From assembly GCF_900104695.1 (NCBI RefSeq), contig NZ_FNSW01000001.1, forward strand, positions 2,728,001 to 2,792,000: a DNA stretch of 64,000 nt. The letters run 5' to 3'. Numbering within the stretch: the stretch's first letter is position 1; each line of letters starts with the position of its first letter. This document shows, one piece after another, positions 34,386 through 42,589 of this stretch. Both the position numbers and the translations under genes were made by a program. The DNA comes from Paenibacillus sp. GP183. GTDB taxonomy: Bacteria > Bacillota > Bacilli > Paenibacillales > NBRC-103111. The notes beneath the pieces were generated by a model. The model searched no databases, was not told the origin of the DNA, and saw nothing but the letters and a program-made list of their open reading frames with translations.

Positions 34386-36310
34386 CTGGGTTCCCCTTCC
34401 CGAAGCACTACACCAAATACTCCTCCAAGTGTTTCCTTCAAAAACGGTTCGACCGCGAGATCCACAGCAAAAAGAAGCTTGCCGTTCATTTTCAAGATCT
34501 CCAGCGAATCCGCCAATACCTCCAATCGTGTTGTTTCCTCTGTGGGAGGGATTTTAAGAAGAAGCGGAGTCTCTGCGCTCAGGTTCACAGATGAAATCTC
34601 CATTACTTGCACCTCCTGCCAAACCGATGGATTTTGCAGCTTTAGAAGTGCTGCTTGCAATGTTTGCCTGAGCGCCATTGTCTTATTCAGACCGACTGTC
34701 CCATACCAGCGATCACCTGTACACACCCATACCACTGGAAATCCGTATACTTCCTCTCCTATCCCAATAATTGGCGCACCCTGCATGATGGTCAATGACT
34801 GCATGTAAAACAGGCTTCTTTCATCTTCCACTTTACTGAACTCCACCCGATGGACAGTTGGTTTCCGGACTGACAGCTGCCTGCCCAGCTGCTCCGCCAA
34901 ACAGGCTAGCAATCCTCGGCTTACGCTTTCCGCAGCTGTTTCACCCACTCCAACGCCGACAAATTCTTTCGATTCTACGTACACCTCGGCTAATCTGAAT
35001 ACATAATCTTCAACCCCTGCCAGTCCCGCTTCCCTCCGCGCTTCCTCATGCGTCAGACCTGAGCAGATTTTGACTGGTAATAAGCCGGCTGGCCCCTCTG
35101 ACAATGGGTCCACCGCCTGAATACGGCACTGAGAGAGCGGAAGCTGCTTCAAATCCCCCTCCTCCCATATATGGAAAATCCCCGTTTGTTCAGAAGTCAG
35201 TCTGCTGAAATATGGAAGCAACCCATTTTGTTCTTTCCCTTCAGAACTTTCTGCAAGCTGCAAGTCCAAAGCTTGAACCCAATCGAATGCTGCCCCCGCC
35301 TTCCGGTTAATCAAAGGATGAGGCAAATACGGGTACCAGCTCCCTTCCAATGTTTCCAGATCAAGCAGAAAAAATGAATCTTTCAATTCCAATTCCGCAA
35401 CCCCGGTGAACGACTTAAACCATTCAAAAACAATGATATTGGCGAGCATCGCTCCCGCGGTAGATGAGAAGGTGTGCAGCCTCGTGTCCTTGCAAACTGC
35501 GGTTTCGTGTATGCGGCGCCATGCCGACTCCCAGCATCCTTCAAGCTCCGGATGGATTAGCGGACCCGCCATCCCTGCCTGCTTCAGGATCATAGCAGGG
35601 AGAAGCACCTTTTTCTCCTCCTTGCAAGCTGCATGAAGAAGCCTCAGTTCCTCAACATCTCCGTCCTGAGACACATATAGAATCGATTGGAAAGGTTGCA
35701 CAACGTCACGCCAAGCATTTCCTCCCTCATCATGCAGAGTCACCTCTTCTATGAATACTTCGGGATCCGTTATGCGGGCTTGTTCAGCCAATTCTCTTAA
35801 CCGCTGCCGATTGGTCGGCATTGAATCCGTAATCAGCACATGGAATTTAGGCAATCCAGATTCGATTAAGGCAGAAACCAAGGAAACGAAAAACGGGCCT
35901 GAACCGACCGCTAACACTTCAGCCTGTCGGTAGGACTGAAACCGATATGCGCCGGAATCGCCAAAGCTGTCTAAAAAGGCTATTTGTGAGGCAAACTTTT
36001 CGAGGATTTCTTCCTTCAATTGATGCGGCCGATCTTGACTCACATCCCGAACAAAGCCCTTTTGGTGCAGGACTTCCGCAATTTCATACACCCTTTCCCG
36101 ATAAGGGTCGGACAATCCGTCGGTCAATTCTGCCAATGTATATCCCCCATTGAACATCGGGATTAGTTTTTCAATCCAGCGGTCGATCATCTCGCCTTCC
36201 ATATGGAAGGTTCCAATATTATTACGGAAATAAACGCTTTCGTTTGGATAAGGAAGAAAAAAGGTGTCCTCCTTGACCTTCAGACGCGCAGTAGGAATCA
36301 TTTGAGTCAT
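34382..36310 (-). CDS. Thiazole-containing bacteriocin maturation protein (ocin-ThiF-like)
   Basis: 642 residues. The N-terminal 85 residues (FFLPYPNESVYFRNNIGTF, FVRDVSQD) form a winged-helix-like leader-peptide-binding region. A ThiF/E1-like core without clear adenylation follows (VLAVGSGPFFVSLVSALIESG, LLPAMILKQAGMAGPLIHPE). This is the family found in heterocycloanthracin-type clusters of Bacillales, thought to bring the precursor to the cyclodehydratase. GGAGGAGTAAA precedes the ATG, with a repeat hairpin immediately upstream. It overlaps the YcaO gene by 4 bp. Confidence 0.88.
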   Translation of the reverse strand: MTQMIPTARLKVKEDTFFLPYPNESVYFRNNIGTFHMEGEMIDRWIEKLIPMFNGGYTLAELTDGLSDPYRERVYEIAEVLHQKGFVRDVSQDRPHQLKEEILEKFASQIAFLDSFGDSGAYRFQSYRQAEVLAVGSGPFFVSLVSALIESGLPKFHVLITDSMPTNRQRLRELAEQARITDPEVFIEEVTLHDEGGNAWRDVVQPFQSILYVSQDGDVEELRLLHAACKEEKKVLLPAMILKQAGMAGPLIHPELEGCWESAWRRIHETAVCKDTRLHTFSSTAGAMLANIIVFEWFKSFTGVAELELKDSFFLLDLETLEGSWYPYLPHPLINRKAGAAFDWVQALDLQLAESSEGKEQNGLLPYFSRLTSEQTGIFHIWEEGDLKQLPLSQCRIQAVDPLSEGPAGLLPVKICSGLTHEEARREAGLAGVEDYVFRLAEVYVESKEFVGVGVGETAAESVSRGLLACLAEQLGRQLSVRKPTVHRVEFSKVEDERSLFYMQSLTIMQGAPIIGIGEEVYGFPVVWVCTGDRWYGTVGLNKTMALRQTLQAALLKLQNPSVWQEVQVMEISSVNLSAETPLLLKIPPTEETTRLEVLADSLEILKMNGKLLFAVDLAVEPFLKETLGGVFGVVLREGEPR

Positions 36311-36324
36311 TTTACTCCTCCTTA

Positions 36325-36358
36325 GAGTTTTGCTTTAGCAAAACTAACTCCGTAAGCA
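36325..36358 (-). repeat. Intercistronic hairpin repeat copy B before the ThiF-like gene
   Basis: AGTTTTGC and GCAAAACT form a perfect 8-bp stem around TTTA, followed by AACTCCGTAAGCA. It ends 14 bp before the start codon, next to the Shine-Dalgarno, exactly as in the copies before the oxidase and purU genes. Confidence 0.8.
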
Positions 36359-36461
36359 TAATCTTACAGCTTAACTGTTCACCAATCTGCGACTGCCGTT
36401 CATCTTAAGCATATGTATATCTATTTGTCCTTCATGTCATAAGTAAAATGATGAGTGAAAA

Positions 36462-36494
36462 GCCCCTGACAGCAGACAATCTGCATTCAGGGGC
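36462..36494 (-). terminator. Terminator between precursor and TOMM enzyme genes
   Basis: On the gene strand GCCCCTGA pairs with TCAGGGGC, with an inner GCAGA/TCTGC stem, and is followed by TTTTC. It lies 22 bp after the precursor stop. Partial read-through would keep precursor mRNA in excess over the enzyme mRNA. Confidence 0.75.
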
Positions 36495-36515
36495 AATGTT
36501 ACTGAAACACCGTGA

Positions 36516-36839
36516 TCAGCGGCAAAAGCCTCCGCATCGATGGCCGCAAAAGCCTCCGCATCGATGATGATGGCAAAAGCCTCCACAAAAGCCTCCACAA
36601 CCTCCAAAGCCTCCACAACCTCCAAAGCCTCCACAGCCTCCAAAGCCTCCACAACCTCCAAAGCCTCCACAACCTCCAAAGCCTCCAAAGCCTCCAAAGC
36701 CTACACAAAGACCTCCAAAACCAACGCATAGACGTGATGGATCTGCCTGAGGCTGGCTTTGCTGATTCCAAGGCGTCATCATTCCAGCTTGGAAATCGGC
36801 AACACTCAATTGCTGCAGTTCATTTTTGAAATCATTCAT
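36516..36839 (-). CDS. Heterocycloanthracin/sonorensin-type thiazole peptide precursor
   Basis: 107 residues from ATG 36839 (GGAGGTTTTTAAA upstream). The leader is MNDFKNELQQLSVADFQAGM followed by MTPWNQQSQPQADPSRL. The core has 13 cysteines: six-residue CGGFGG repeats (18-bp DNA repeats), then CGGFCGGFC, HHHR, CGGFCGHRCGGFCR. The leader and Cys-Gly-Phe core match the HCA/sonorensin family, in which Cys become thiazoles. The core lacks Ser and Thr, so all heterocycles would be thiazoles. Tandem DNA repeats suggest the core can gain or lose units. It is the first gene of the cluster and has its own terminator. Confidence 0.92.
   Translation of the reverse strand: MNDFKNELQQLSVADFQAGMMTPWNQQSQPQADPSRLCVGFGGLCVGFGGFGGFGGCGGFGGCGGFGGCGGFGGCGGFGGCGGFCGGFCHHHRCGGFCGHRCGGFCR
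36570..36712. repeat. 18-bp tandem repeats inside the precursor gene
   Basis: Units of the form CCTCCACAACCTCCAAAG (plus strand) repeat about six times, each coding one CGGFGG hexapeptide on the reverse strand. The 5' units lose the Cys codon and read FGG. The repeat also creates long false frames in every phase on both strands. Confidence 0.9.
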
Positions 36840-36998
36840 TTTAAAAACCTCCGGTCGTTTATTTGATTGGGTATAGCATGAAAAATAAATTGAACTGAAT
36901 CGATATGATTCCAATTTATGGTGCGATTTCCGCGCTTGTTACTGATTCAAACGCCCATTTTTATGAACCTTTGTACCAAACCATCGAAAACAAGCAAC

Positions 36999-37034
36999 AA
37001 AAAAAGGACTCCAACCCCAAAAGGGTGGAAGTCC
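36999..37034 (-). terminator. Terminator of purU
   Basis: On the reverse strand GGACTTCCACCC, loop TTTT, GGGGTTGGAGTCC is followed by TTTTTTTG. Confidence 0.88.
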
Positions 37035-37055
37035 AATTTACCAATTTAATTTATT

Positions 37056-37955
37056 TTAATTAAAGACTACGGTCTTATTATTATGCACGATGATGCGGTC
37101 CTCAACGTGCCAGGATACGGCTCTGGCGAGGACAATGCGCTCGATATGGCGCCCTATCCGCTTCAGATCATCCACGTTATCGCGATGGCTGACCCTCTGC
37201 ACATCCTGCTCAATTATCGGGCCGCCATCCAATTCTTCCGTTACATAGTGCGCCGTCGCCCCGATGATTTTCACCCCGCGGTTATGCGCTTGGGCATAAG
37301 GCTTGCCGCCAATGAAGGCGGGTAGGAAGGAGTGATGGATATTGATAATTCGATGGCCAAAATGCTGCAGAAACGTCGGCGAGATAATTTGCATATAACG
37401 CGCCAAAATGATCACATCCACACTGTCTCCTACGGCTTCCAGCTGTTTTCTTTCGGCTTCAGATTTGGTATCCGCGGTAACAGGAATATGCACAAAGGGA
37501 ATGTCGAAGGGTTCCACCAGTGACTTCATATCGGGATGATTGCTGATCACCATGGCAATATCCGCATCCAAATCTCCGGCGCGCCAATGCCAGAGCAGCT
37601 CCAGTAGGCAGTGATCCTCCTTGGAGACGAATATGGCCAAACGCTTCTTGCGGCTGGCGAGTGTCAGTCTCCAATCCATGTGAAACCGCTCAGCGACATG
37701 TTCAAAATCCGATTTAAGCTGATCGATCCGGCTGCTGAGCTCCGGCAAATCGAATTCGATCCGGATGAAGAACATGCCGCCTTCCGGATCCATGGTGTAT
37801 TGATCCGATTGCACAATGTTGGCACTATGTTCAAATAGAAATTGCGACACCGCTGCAACAATGCCCGGCTGATCCGGACAAGAGATCAGCATTCTCGCTC
37901 TGTTCTTATTCGTATTCCCGTTTCGGACGTTGATGTTGTTGATATCGGTGTTCAT
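37056..37955 (-). CDS. purU: Formyltetrahydrofolate deformylase
   Basis: 299 residues. An N-terminal ACT domain (ARMLISCPDQPGIVAAVSQFL, about 20-100) is followed by a formyltransferase-like hydrolase domain: NIHHSFLPAFIGGKPYAQA contains the catalytic His, and GATAHYVTEELDGGPIIEQD the catalytic Asp region. PurU hydrolyses 10-formyl-THF to THF and formate, balancing one-carbon pools and supplying formate for PurT. Its leader carries two tandem copies of the covarying hairpin repeat just before TAGGAGGAAAC. It probably shares a transcript with nfo upstream. Confidence 0.95.
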   Translation of the reverse strand: MNTDINNINVRNGNTNKNRARMLISCPDQPGIVAAVSQFLFEHSANIVQSDQYTMDPEGGMFFIRIEFDLPELSSRIDQLKSDFEHVAERFHMDWRLTLASRKKRLAIFVSKEDHCLLELLWHWRAGDLDADIAMVISNHPDMKSLVEPFDIPFVHIPVTADTKSEAERKQLEAVGDSVDVIILARYMQIISPTFLQHFGHRIINIHHSFLPAFIGGKPYAQAHNRGVKIIGATAHYVTEELDGGPIIEQDVQRVSHRDNVDDLKRIGRHIERIVLARAVSWHVEDRIIVHNNKTVVFN

Positions 37956-37967
37956 GTTTCCTCCTAT

Positions 37968-38041
37968 GAGTTTTGCGTTAGCAAAACTGACTTCGTAAGC
38001 ATAAGCTGAGTTTTCCTTTAGGAAAACTTACTTCGTAAGCA
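37968..38041 (-). repeat. Tandem hairpin repeat (copies C1 and C2) between nfo and purU
   Basis: C1 is 37968-38001 (AGTTTTGC/GCAAAACT, loop GTTA) and ends 12 bp before the purU ATG. C2 is 38008-38041 (AGTTTTCC/GGAAAACT, loop TTTA) and ends 3 bp from the nfo stop codon. Both carry CTTCGTAAGCA. The GC-to-CC change in C2 is compensated by GC-to-GG in the other arm. Confidence 0.85.
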
Positions 38042-38044
38042 AGT

Positions 38045-39172
38045 CTAAGCCAACTGCAGCGCCTTTTTGCCAGCCAGCCAAATCGTCAATCGTTGATTGA
38101 TTTGCTCTTCCGATAAATCCGGCAGCAATCTATCTTCCGCAATGATATCATACAAACGCTCCAACGGCTCCCGGCTGTCTTCTTTTTTCGCTTTTGCATC
38201 ATTTTTCAGAAGCTCCCAGGTATTGAGCACGAAATCGCGATGATGGATATCTTTTTTATCCATTAAAAATGCAATGCGCTCGACCTGATCCAGGAACTCT
38301 CCGCCAAAATGCTCACTCAGATTGCCTCTAAGCAGCGCAATCTCAGCCTCGTACATGGGGCGCTGGGTGGTTTCATTTTTACCGATCCAAGGGGTTTCCA
38401 GAATCATCGGCAAGTGGATCAGCTTCTCGTGGTGCACGATGTTGTTCATGGCTTCGTAGCCGATATAGCCGGAACCGATCGGTGCATGGCGGTCCTTGCT
38501 CGCGGCGCGGGGATTCTTACTGTCATTCAGGTGAATAACCCCGATGCGGTTTAAGCCGATAATACGGTCAAATTCATCGAGTACTCCTTCCAGATCATTC
38601 ACAATATCATATCCTGCATCATGGATGTGGCAAGTATCCAAGCAAATGGTAATTCTCTCATTATGTGTGACTTTATCGATAATGGCAGCAAGCTCCTCAA
38701 AGCTCCGGCCCAGCTCAGTGCCTTTTCCAGCCATTGTCTCGAGTGCGATATTAACCCTGGTATGCTTGATTCCATCCAATACCTCATTCAAGCCCTCGGC
38801 TATGCGCTTTAGCCCATACTCGGCATCTTTTTCCGTATAGGCTCCGGGATGAAGCACGATATTGCGAACACCCAAATATTCGGTTCTATGAATTTCTTCT
38901 TGCAAAAAACGGACAGCCAGTTCAAAGGTATCATCTTTATAAGAGCCCAAATTGATAATGTAAGGAGCATGAACCACAATCTCCTCAATACCATGCTTGT
39001 CCATCAACGCCTTGCCTTCTTCGACAAACTGCTCTTCAATTGGCTTGCGGCGTGTATTTTGTGGCGCGCCTGTGTAAAGCATAAAGCTTGTAGAATCGTA
39101 AGAAACAGCTTCCTCCGCGGCATTCAGTAATCCTTTATTGGAAAAAGAAACATGTGAACCGATTTTAAGCAT
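38045..39172 (-). CDS. nfo: Deoxyribonuclease IV (AP endonuclease)
   Basis: 375 residues. The TIM-barrel of endonuclease IV with three zinc sites is visible: [42 protein letters not shown] and [20 protein letters not shown]. It nicks DNA 5' to abasic sites in base-excision repair. The protein is longer than the usual ~280-300 residues: an added C-terminal ~75 residues ([30 protein letters not shown]) is helical, charged and of unknown role. Start ATG 39172 with AAAGGAGCC upstream. Confidence 0.93.
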   Translation of the reverse strand: MLKIGSHVSFSNKGLLNAAEEAVSYDSTSFMLYTGAPQNTRRKPIEEQFVEEGKALMDKHGIEEIVVHAPYIINLGSYKDDTFELAVRFLQEEIHRTEYLGVRNIVLHPGAYTEKDAEYGLKRIAEGLNEVLDGIKHTRVNIALETMAGKGTELGRSFEELAAIIDKVTHNERITICLDTCHIHDAGYDIVNDLEGVLDEFDRIIGLNRIGVIHLNDSKNPRAASKDRHAPIGSGYIGYEAMNNIVHHEKLIHLPMILETPWIGKNETTQRPMYEAEIALLRGNLSEHFGGEFLDQVERIAFLMDKKDIHHRDFVLNTWELLKNDAKAKKEDSREPLERLYDIIAEDRLLPDLSEEQINQRLTIWLAGKKALQLA

Positions 39173-39290
39173 CCTAATGGCTCCTTTACGATTTGATCAT
39201 TCCCTCCTATTTTACTAGCATTGTCGCAAGAAATCTAGAAATAAGGTATAATTCTTATAAGAATATGGTTAATCCGAGGTGACATCTGGC

Positions 39291-39734
39291 ATGGATTCAG
39301 GAGCTAATCCACTTTTCATGTGGTTTATTATTTTTTGGGTGTTTGTCCTGTTGTTTTTTATGAGTGTCGGCGGATACTTCATGTTCCGCAAATTTCTTAA
39401 GGTTTTGCCGAAGGCGGACGGAAAGTCCAAGCTGGACTGGCAAAATCATTACGTGGATTCGTCCAGGCATCTGTGGACCGAAGATTCCAAAGCCTTTTTG
39501 GATCAGCTGGTTTCACCGGTACCCACAGCATTTCGCGATATCGCCAAGCATTCGATAGCCGCTAAAATCGGCGAGGTCGCCTTGAACGAAGGCGCTGAGG
39601 AAGTGACGCGTGACCACTGTATCAAGGGTTACATCCTTGCGACACCGCGGCGGGATTACAAGAGTTTGACCAGCTTTTTGGAGAAGCAGCAGATTGATTA
39701 CAGCGCCCATCAACATTTATTGAACCAAGGATAA
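39291..39734 (+). CDS. DUF2621 family membrane-anchored protein
   Basis: 147 residues from ATG 39291, with CCGAGGTGACATC upstream; the in-frame GTG 12 bases earlier lies inside the ribosome site. One N-terminal membrane helix (FMWFIIFWVFVLLFFMSVGGYFMF), then a soluble helical domain (DWQNHYVDSSRHLW, LDQLVSPVPTAFRDIAKHSIAAKIGEVAL). This layout matches DUF2621 proteins of Bacillales, which have no assigned function. Its terminator was split by the IS1182-like element. Confidence 0.78.
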   Translation: MDSGANPLFMWFIIFWVFVLLFFMSVGGYFMFRKFLKVLPKADGKSKLDWQNHYVDSSRHLWTEDSKAFLDQLVSPVPTAFRDIAKHSIAAKIGEVALNEGAEEVTRDHCIKGYILATPRRDYKSLTSFLEKQQIDYSAHQHLLNQG

Positions 39735-39846
39735 TTTTAGAAAAACTTAAACTTTCTTATCAACTCAACAAAAAAATCCTCTTCCTTGAAGAGGCCACTG
39801 AAGAACTTGTGATTTTTTCAGGGTTGCCTCTAAGTCATGAAATAAG

Positions 39847-39885
39847 AGACGACCAAGCATCCAAATTTTGGTTGCTTGGTCGTCT
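39847..39885. terminator. Hairpin near the left end of the IS1182-like element
   Basis: AGACGACCAAGC and GCTTGGTCGTCT form a long stem between the transposase stop and the element end, followed by TTTT on the plus strand. It probably blocks outside transcripts from entering the transposase gene as antisense RNA, or terminates it. Confidence 0.75.
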
Positions 39886-39920
39886 TTTCATTGCTATAGC
39901 AGGTCATTCAGAAGGGGCTT

Positions 39921-41372
39921 TCACTTCATAAGCTTCAATATTCGTTTTAGGTTTACCGTGAAAATCGCCATTTCGCCTTGCAACTCCATACCGACAAGAC
40001 CCGAAGATGACGCAACGTCATACCCGTGTCTGTGTTTTAGTTCGCTGTTCTTCGCTTCAATCTTGTAGCGTTCCTTAGCTTTGGTTTTGAAATATTCGCT
40101 ACTCTGGAACGCCATTTGTTCGGTGTGCTCGTCGGATTTAATGCTCACCGAGTAAGTTTTACTTTTTGCACCTTCCTTGTAGCAACCTTCCCTCATTGGA
40201 CATCGCTTGCATACTTCTACATCGAAGTAATACGTATCGACTTGGTTTGCCCCAACGTCTTTCTTTCCCCCCCGTGCTTTCCGAAGCGCCATATGCCCTG
40301 CCTTGCACACATACATGCCTGCATCCTTATTGAACTGGAATTCATCCTCTTTCTTACGATTTCCTTGCGTAATCGCTGGATTTAGTTTCGCCACCAATTC
40401 AAGTTCGCTTTCGTTACTGTACTTAATGTTTTCCTTTTCCGAGTAGGCGGTATCTCCGATTACTGTTTTGACCTCCATACCGGCGGCTTTACTTTTTTCA
40501 ATCAGCGTCTGCAGTTGCTTGCCGTCATTCTTTTCGCCTGTGGTTACAACTGCTGCCGTAATAATCCGTTCCTCAGTCATAGCAATGTGGGTTTTGTATC
40601 CAAAAAACGAGGAATCCGCGCTCTTGTGACCTACCCGTGCATCTTGATCTTCCGAGATCCGTAGCTGTTCCAGATCGTCTGCGACCGTTTCTTTCAACAG
40701 ATTCAACGGTTCTTTGATCTTGGGAAGCTCGCAGATGCCGCCTTCTACTTCAAGCACGGCGATGAGTTTTTGACAGTAGGCGATTTCGTCCTCGAGCACA
40801 TCGTTTGTGTTTTTTGATGGGAGCTTGGCTTTCAGCGACTCATCCGCCGTGTAGACCGCTTTTCTCAGCTTTCGGGAGCGGTCCAGCAAAATTTCACGAG
40901 GGGATTTCTGATTGTAGCGTGCTTTCGTATGGGTAGCATCGACAATGATTGCTTTGCTTGTGATAATGCCCTTCTCCAGCGAAATTTCGACTGTTTTGCC
41001 AATGAGCATGTCGAGCAGATTCATGTCTTTCAGCCGCAGCTTCCGAAACTTAGTTAGAGAACTAGCGTCTATTACCACTTCTTCCGGCGCCATATCAAGA
41101 AAATACTTAAACGACATATCGTACCGAGAGCGCTCAACAATATCCATGTCGGACAGTTCAAAGATAGCCTTCAATAGCAGATACTTGAACATGCGAATCG
41201 GGTCGATCGCATTTCGACCGTTATCTAGACAGTAGCGCGCTTTCAGTTCTTCGTACACGAATGAGAAGTCGACCAACTCATTGATTTGGCGCAACATATT
41301 ATCCTTGGGAATAATCAAGTTATAAAGTTCTATATAGGGGCTTAGAGTTATGGATTGTTGTTGTTGAATCAT
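39921..41372 (-). CDS. IS1182 family transposase
   Basis: 483 residues from ATG 41372, with AGGTGAGCCCG upstream (a GTG lies 9 bases earlier). The N-terminal DUF772-like helical domain (GRNAIDPIRMFKYLLLKAI) precedes a DDE nuclease: IIVDATHTKARY supplies the first Asp, TVIGDTAYSEKENI the second, and RYKIEAKNSELKHRHGYDVA the Glu. A four-Cys ribbon (YVCKAGHMAL, CKRCPMREGC) lies before the last motif. No frameshift or stop is seen, so it may be active. Confidence 0.92.
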   Translation of the reverse strand: MIQQQQSITLSPYIELYNLIIPKDNMLRQINELVDFSFVYEELKARYCLDNGRNAIDPIRMFKYLLLKAIFELSDMDIVERSRYDMSFKYFLDMAPEEVVIDASSLTKFRKLRLKDMNLLDMLIGKTVEISLEKGIITSKAIIVDATHTKARYNQKSPREILLDRSRKLRKAVYTADESLKAKLPSKNTNDVLEDEIAYCQKLIAVLEVEGGICELPKIKEPLNLLKETVADDLEQLRISEDQDARVGHKSADSSFFGYKTHIAMTEERIITAAVVTTGEKNDGKQLQTLIEKSKAAGMEVKTVIGDTAYSEKENIKYSNESELELVAKLNPAITQGNRKKEDEFQFNKDAGMYVCKAGHMALRKARGGKKDVGANQVDTYYFDVEVCKRCPMREGCYKEGAKSKTYSVSIKSDEHTEQMAFQSSEYFKTKAKERYKIEAKNSELKHRHGYDVASSSGLVGMELQGEMAIFTVNLKRILKLMK

Positions 41373-41539
41373 CGGGCTCACCTACTCGGGTTGATGCTTT
41401 AATTATACAGAAAAGGTACTTTCTTCTCAAAGATCTTGAGAGATTGTACCTTTTCTGTATAAAGGACTTTTTCAGTGGCCTCTCCTTGAAGGGGATTTTT
41501 GCTTTAGGAGACATTCCTTTGGGATTACTACATCTGATT

Positions 41540-41755
41540 CTAGAGCGCAGCCTGTATTTCCCTATATTTTATATCGTTGAAATCTTCATAATTGATCTCA
41601 ATATGTATCTTTTCCGATTCTTCATGAGAGCACTTTATACAAATAGCTAATGGAGTGGTTATTTTATAAAACCCTGTTTTAAAGATCTGATCTGCTTGTT
41701 CTCTAGGAACAATCGTCGCACATTTCAGGCAATAAACATCCCTCGATGGGTTCAT
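41540..41755 (-). CDS. Small double-CxxC protein
   Basis: 71 residues from ATG 41755, with AGGAGTGATATT upstream. Two CxxC knuckles (YCLKC and ICIKC, about 32 residues apart) suggest a zinc ribbon or redox site; the rest is unremarkable (EKIHIEINYEDFND). Function unknown. Its promoter at 41815-41843 has a GATACA-N3-TGTATC palindrome as spacer, placing it in the local regulon. Confidence 0.65.
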   Translation of the reverse strand: MNPSRDVYCLKCATIVPREQADQIFKTGFYKITTPLAICIKCSHEESEKIHIEINYEDFNDIKYREIQAAL

Positions 41756-41814
41756 AATATCACTCCTACTAGTGTCCAATTTCAATAATTTGTTGCATTA
41801 TGTATTTTATTAGT

Positions 41815-41843
41815 ATGATACGATACATTTTGTATCAGTGCAA
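41815..41843 (-). promoter_or_regulatory. Promoter of the CxxC gene with operator site 1 as spacer
   Basis: Reverse strand: -35 TTGCAC (41838-41843), 17-bp spacer, -10 TATCAT (41815-41820). The spacer contains the perfect palindrome GATACATTTTGTATC (41822-41836). Repressor binding there would block RNA polymerase. Confidence 0.75.
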
Positions 41844-41856
41844 TGTTTTTTAATTA

Positions 41857-42051
41857 TTAGTCTCCTTGCCGGTCTGATGGACTTACTTCAGCATCCTTCT
41901 CATTTATCTGGTAAACGTGCATCAATAAAATTTCTTTTATTTCATTTACATAAGGCCTTAGCGATGTTACTAGCGTAGTTTGTAACTCTGATCTTTGAAT
42001 GAAGCTGTTAAACTCTTCAATTAAAATTTTCGATTTATCCTTGGTCAGCAT
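41857..42051 (-). CDS. Small charged protein of unknown function
   Basis: 64 residues: MLTKDKSKILIEEFNSFIQR, a helical middle and a polar tail (EKDAEVSPSDRQGD). GAAGGGGTAAGGC precedes the ATG. It is divergent from the XRE gene across 169 bp that include operator site 2. No family recognised. Confidence 0.5.
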   Translation of the reverse strand: MLTKDKSKILIEEFNSFIQRSELQTTLVTSLRPYVNEIKEILLMHVYQINEKDAEVSPSDRQGD

Positions 42052-42097
42052 GCCTTACCCCTTCTTTGCCGTTATGACGATGCAGTGAGTCTTTTTG

Positions 42098-42138
42098 TTG
42101 AAACATGTAAAAAAATATTGTATGATACTATACGTATC
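42098..42138 (+). promoter_or_regulatory. XRE gene promoter overlapped by operator site 2
   Basis: -35 TTGAAA (42098-42103), 17-bp spacer, -10 TATGAT (42121-42126). The palindrome GATACTATACGTATC (42124-42138) overlaps the -10 and start site, as expected for autorepression by the XRE product. Confidence 0.75.
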
Positions 42139-42220
42139 TAGCTGAACGCTAGTATACTAATACTTACAGCAGGGCAATACTGGTTAGTACTTTTACTGAA
42201 ATGTGGTGAATGTTAAAACA

Positions 42221-42589
42221 ATGGCTAAATATGGGGATAGAATTGCTTTACTTCGTGAACAAAGTGCACTTACCCAAGTAGAATTGGCGAATAAGCTGGG
42301 CATTTCGAGGGCCTCTCTTTCCCATTATGAAACCTCTCGCAGAGAACCTGACTATGAAACTATTCATAGAATCGCAACCTTCTTTAAGGTATCCATAGAC
42401 TACTTACTGGGACGGTCGGACGAGCCGGATAAAGTACTTGATAATGATGTTAGAGATTTTGTGGATCACCTGGAGCTCTCGGACGACAAGATTTTGGAAA
42501 GATTTGCTTTGATGATTGATGGGAGAAAATTGACTGCTGATGAAGCAAGGCGTTTTATTGCTTTTGTAAGGGCAGAGCGTTCTCTATAA
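42221..42589 (+). CDS. XRE family repressor (ImmR/SinR-like helix-turn-helix)
   Basis: 122 residues from ATG 42221. The helix-turn-helix is LTQVELANKLGISRASLSHYE (about residues 17-37), then EPDYETIHRIATFFKVSIDYLLG. The C-terminal half (DNDVRDFVDHLELSDDKIL, ADEARRFIAFVRAERSL) is a small helical dimerisation region. Its promoter contains a GATAC-type palindrome that recurs on all nearby promoters, so this is the best candidate for the protein that binds them. Relatives control integrative elements and phage-like genes. Confidence 0.88.
   Translation: MAKYGDRIALLREQSALTQVELANKLGISRASLSHYETSRREPDYETIHRIATFFKVSIDYLLGRSDEPDKVLDNDVRDFVDHLELSDDKILERFALMIDGRKLTADEARRFIAFVRAERSL

Larger units (their letters stand above)
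39791..41482 (-). mobile_element. IS1182-family-like insertion sequence, 1,692 bp
   Basis: Ends carry the inverted repeat GAGGCCACTGAA. The flanks are the 8-bp direct repeat TCCTTGAA (39783-39790 and 41483-41490). Joining the flanks restores AAAAATCCTCTTCCTTGAAG followed by GGGGATTTTT, a terminator hairpin, so the insertion hit the loop of a terminator. Inside the right end is a 16-bp inverted repeat, TATACAGAAAAGGTAC at 41404 and its complement at 41446-41461, upstream of the transposase. Confidence 0.9.

Noticed and set aside
36437-36829. Long frames in several phases through the Ala/Val/Glu-, Trp/Arg- and Ser/Lys-rich repeats on both strands
   Set aside because: They are shadows of the 18-bp repeats of the precursor gene; none has a ribosome site or non-repeat sequence.
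36516-36839. CRISPR-like array reading of the regularly spaced repeats
   Set aside because: Repeat and spacer are one coding 18-bp unit in a TOMM precursor; no cas genes nearby.
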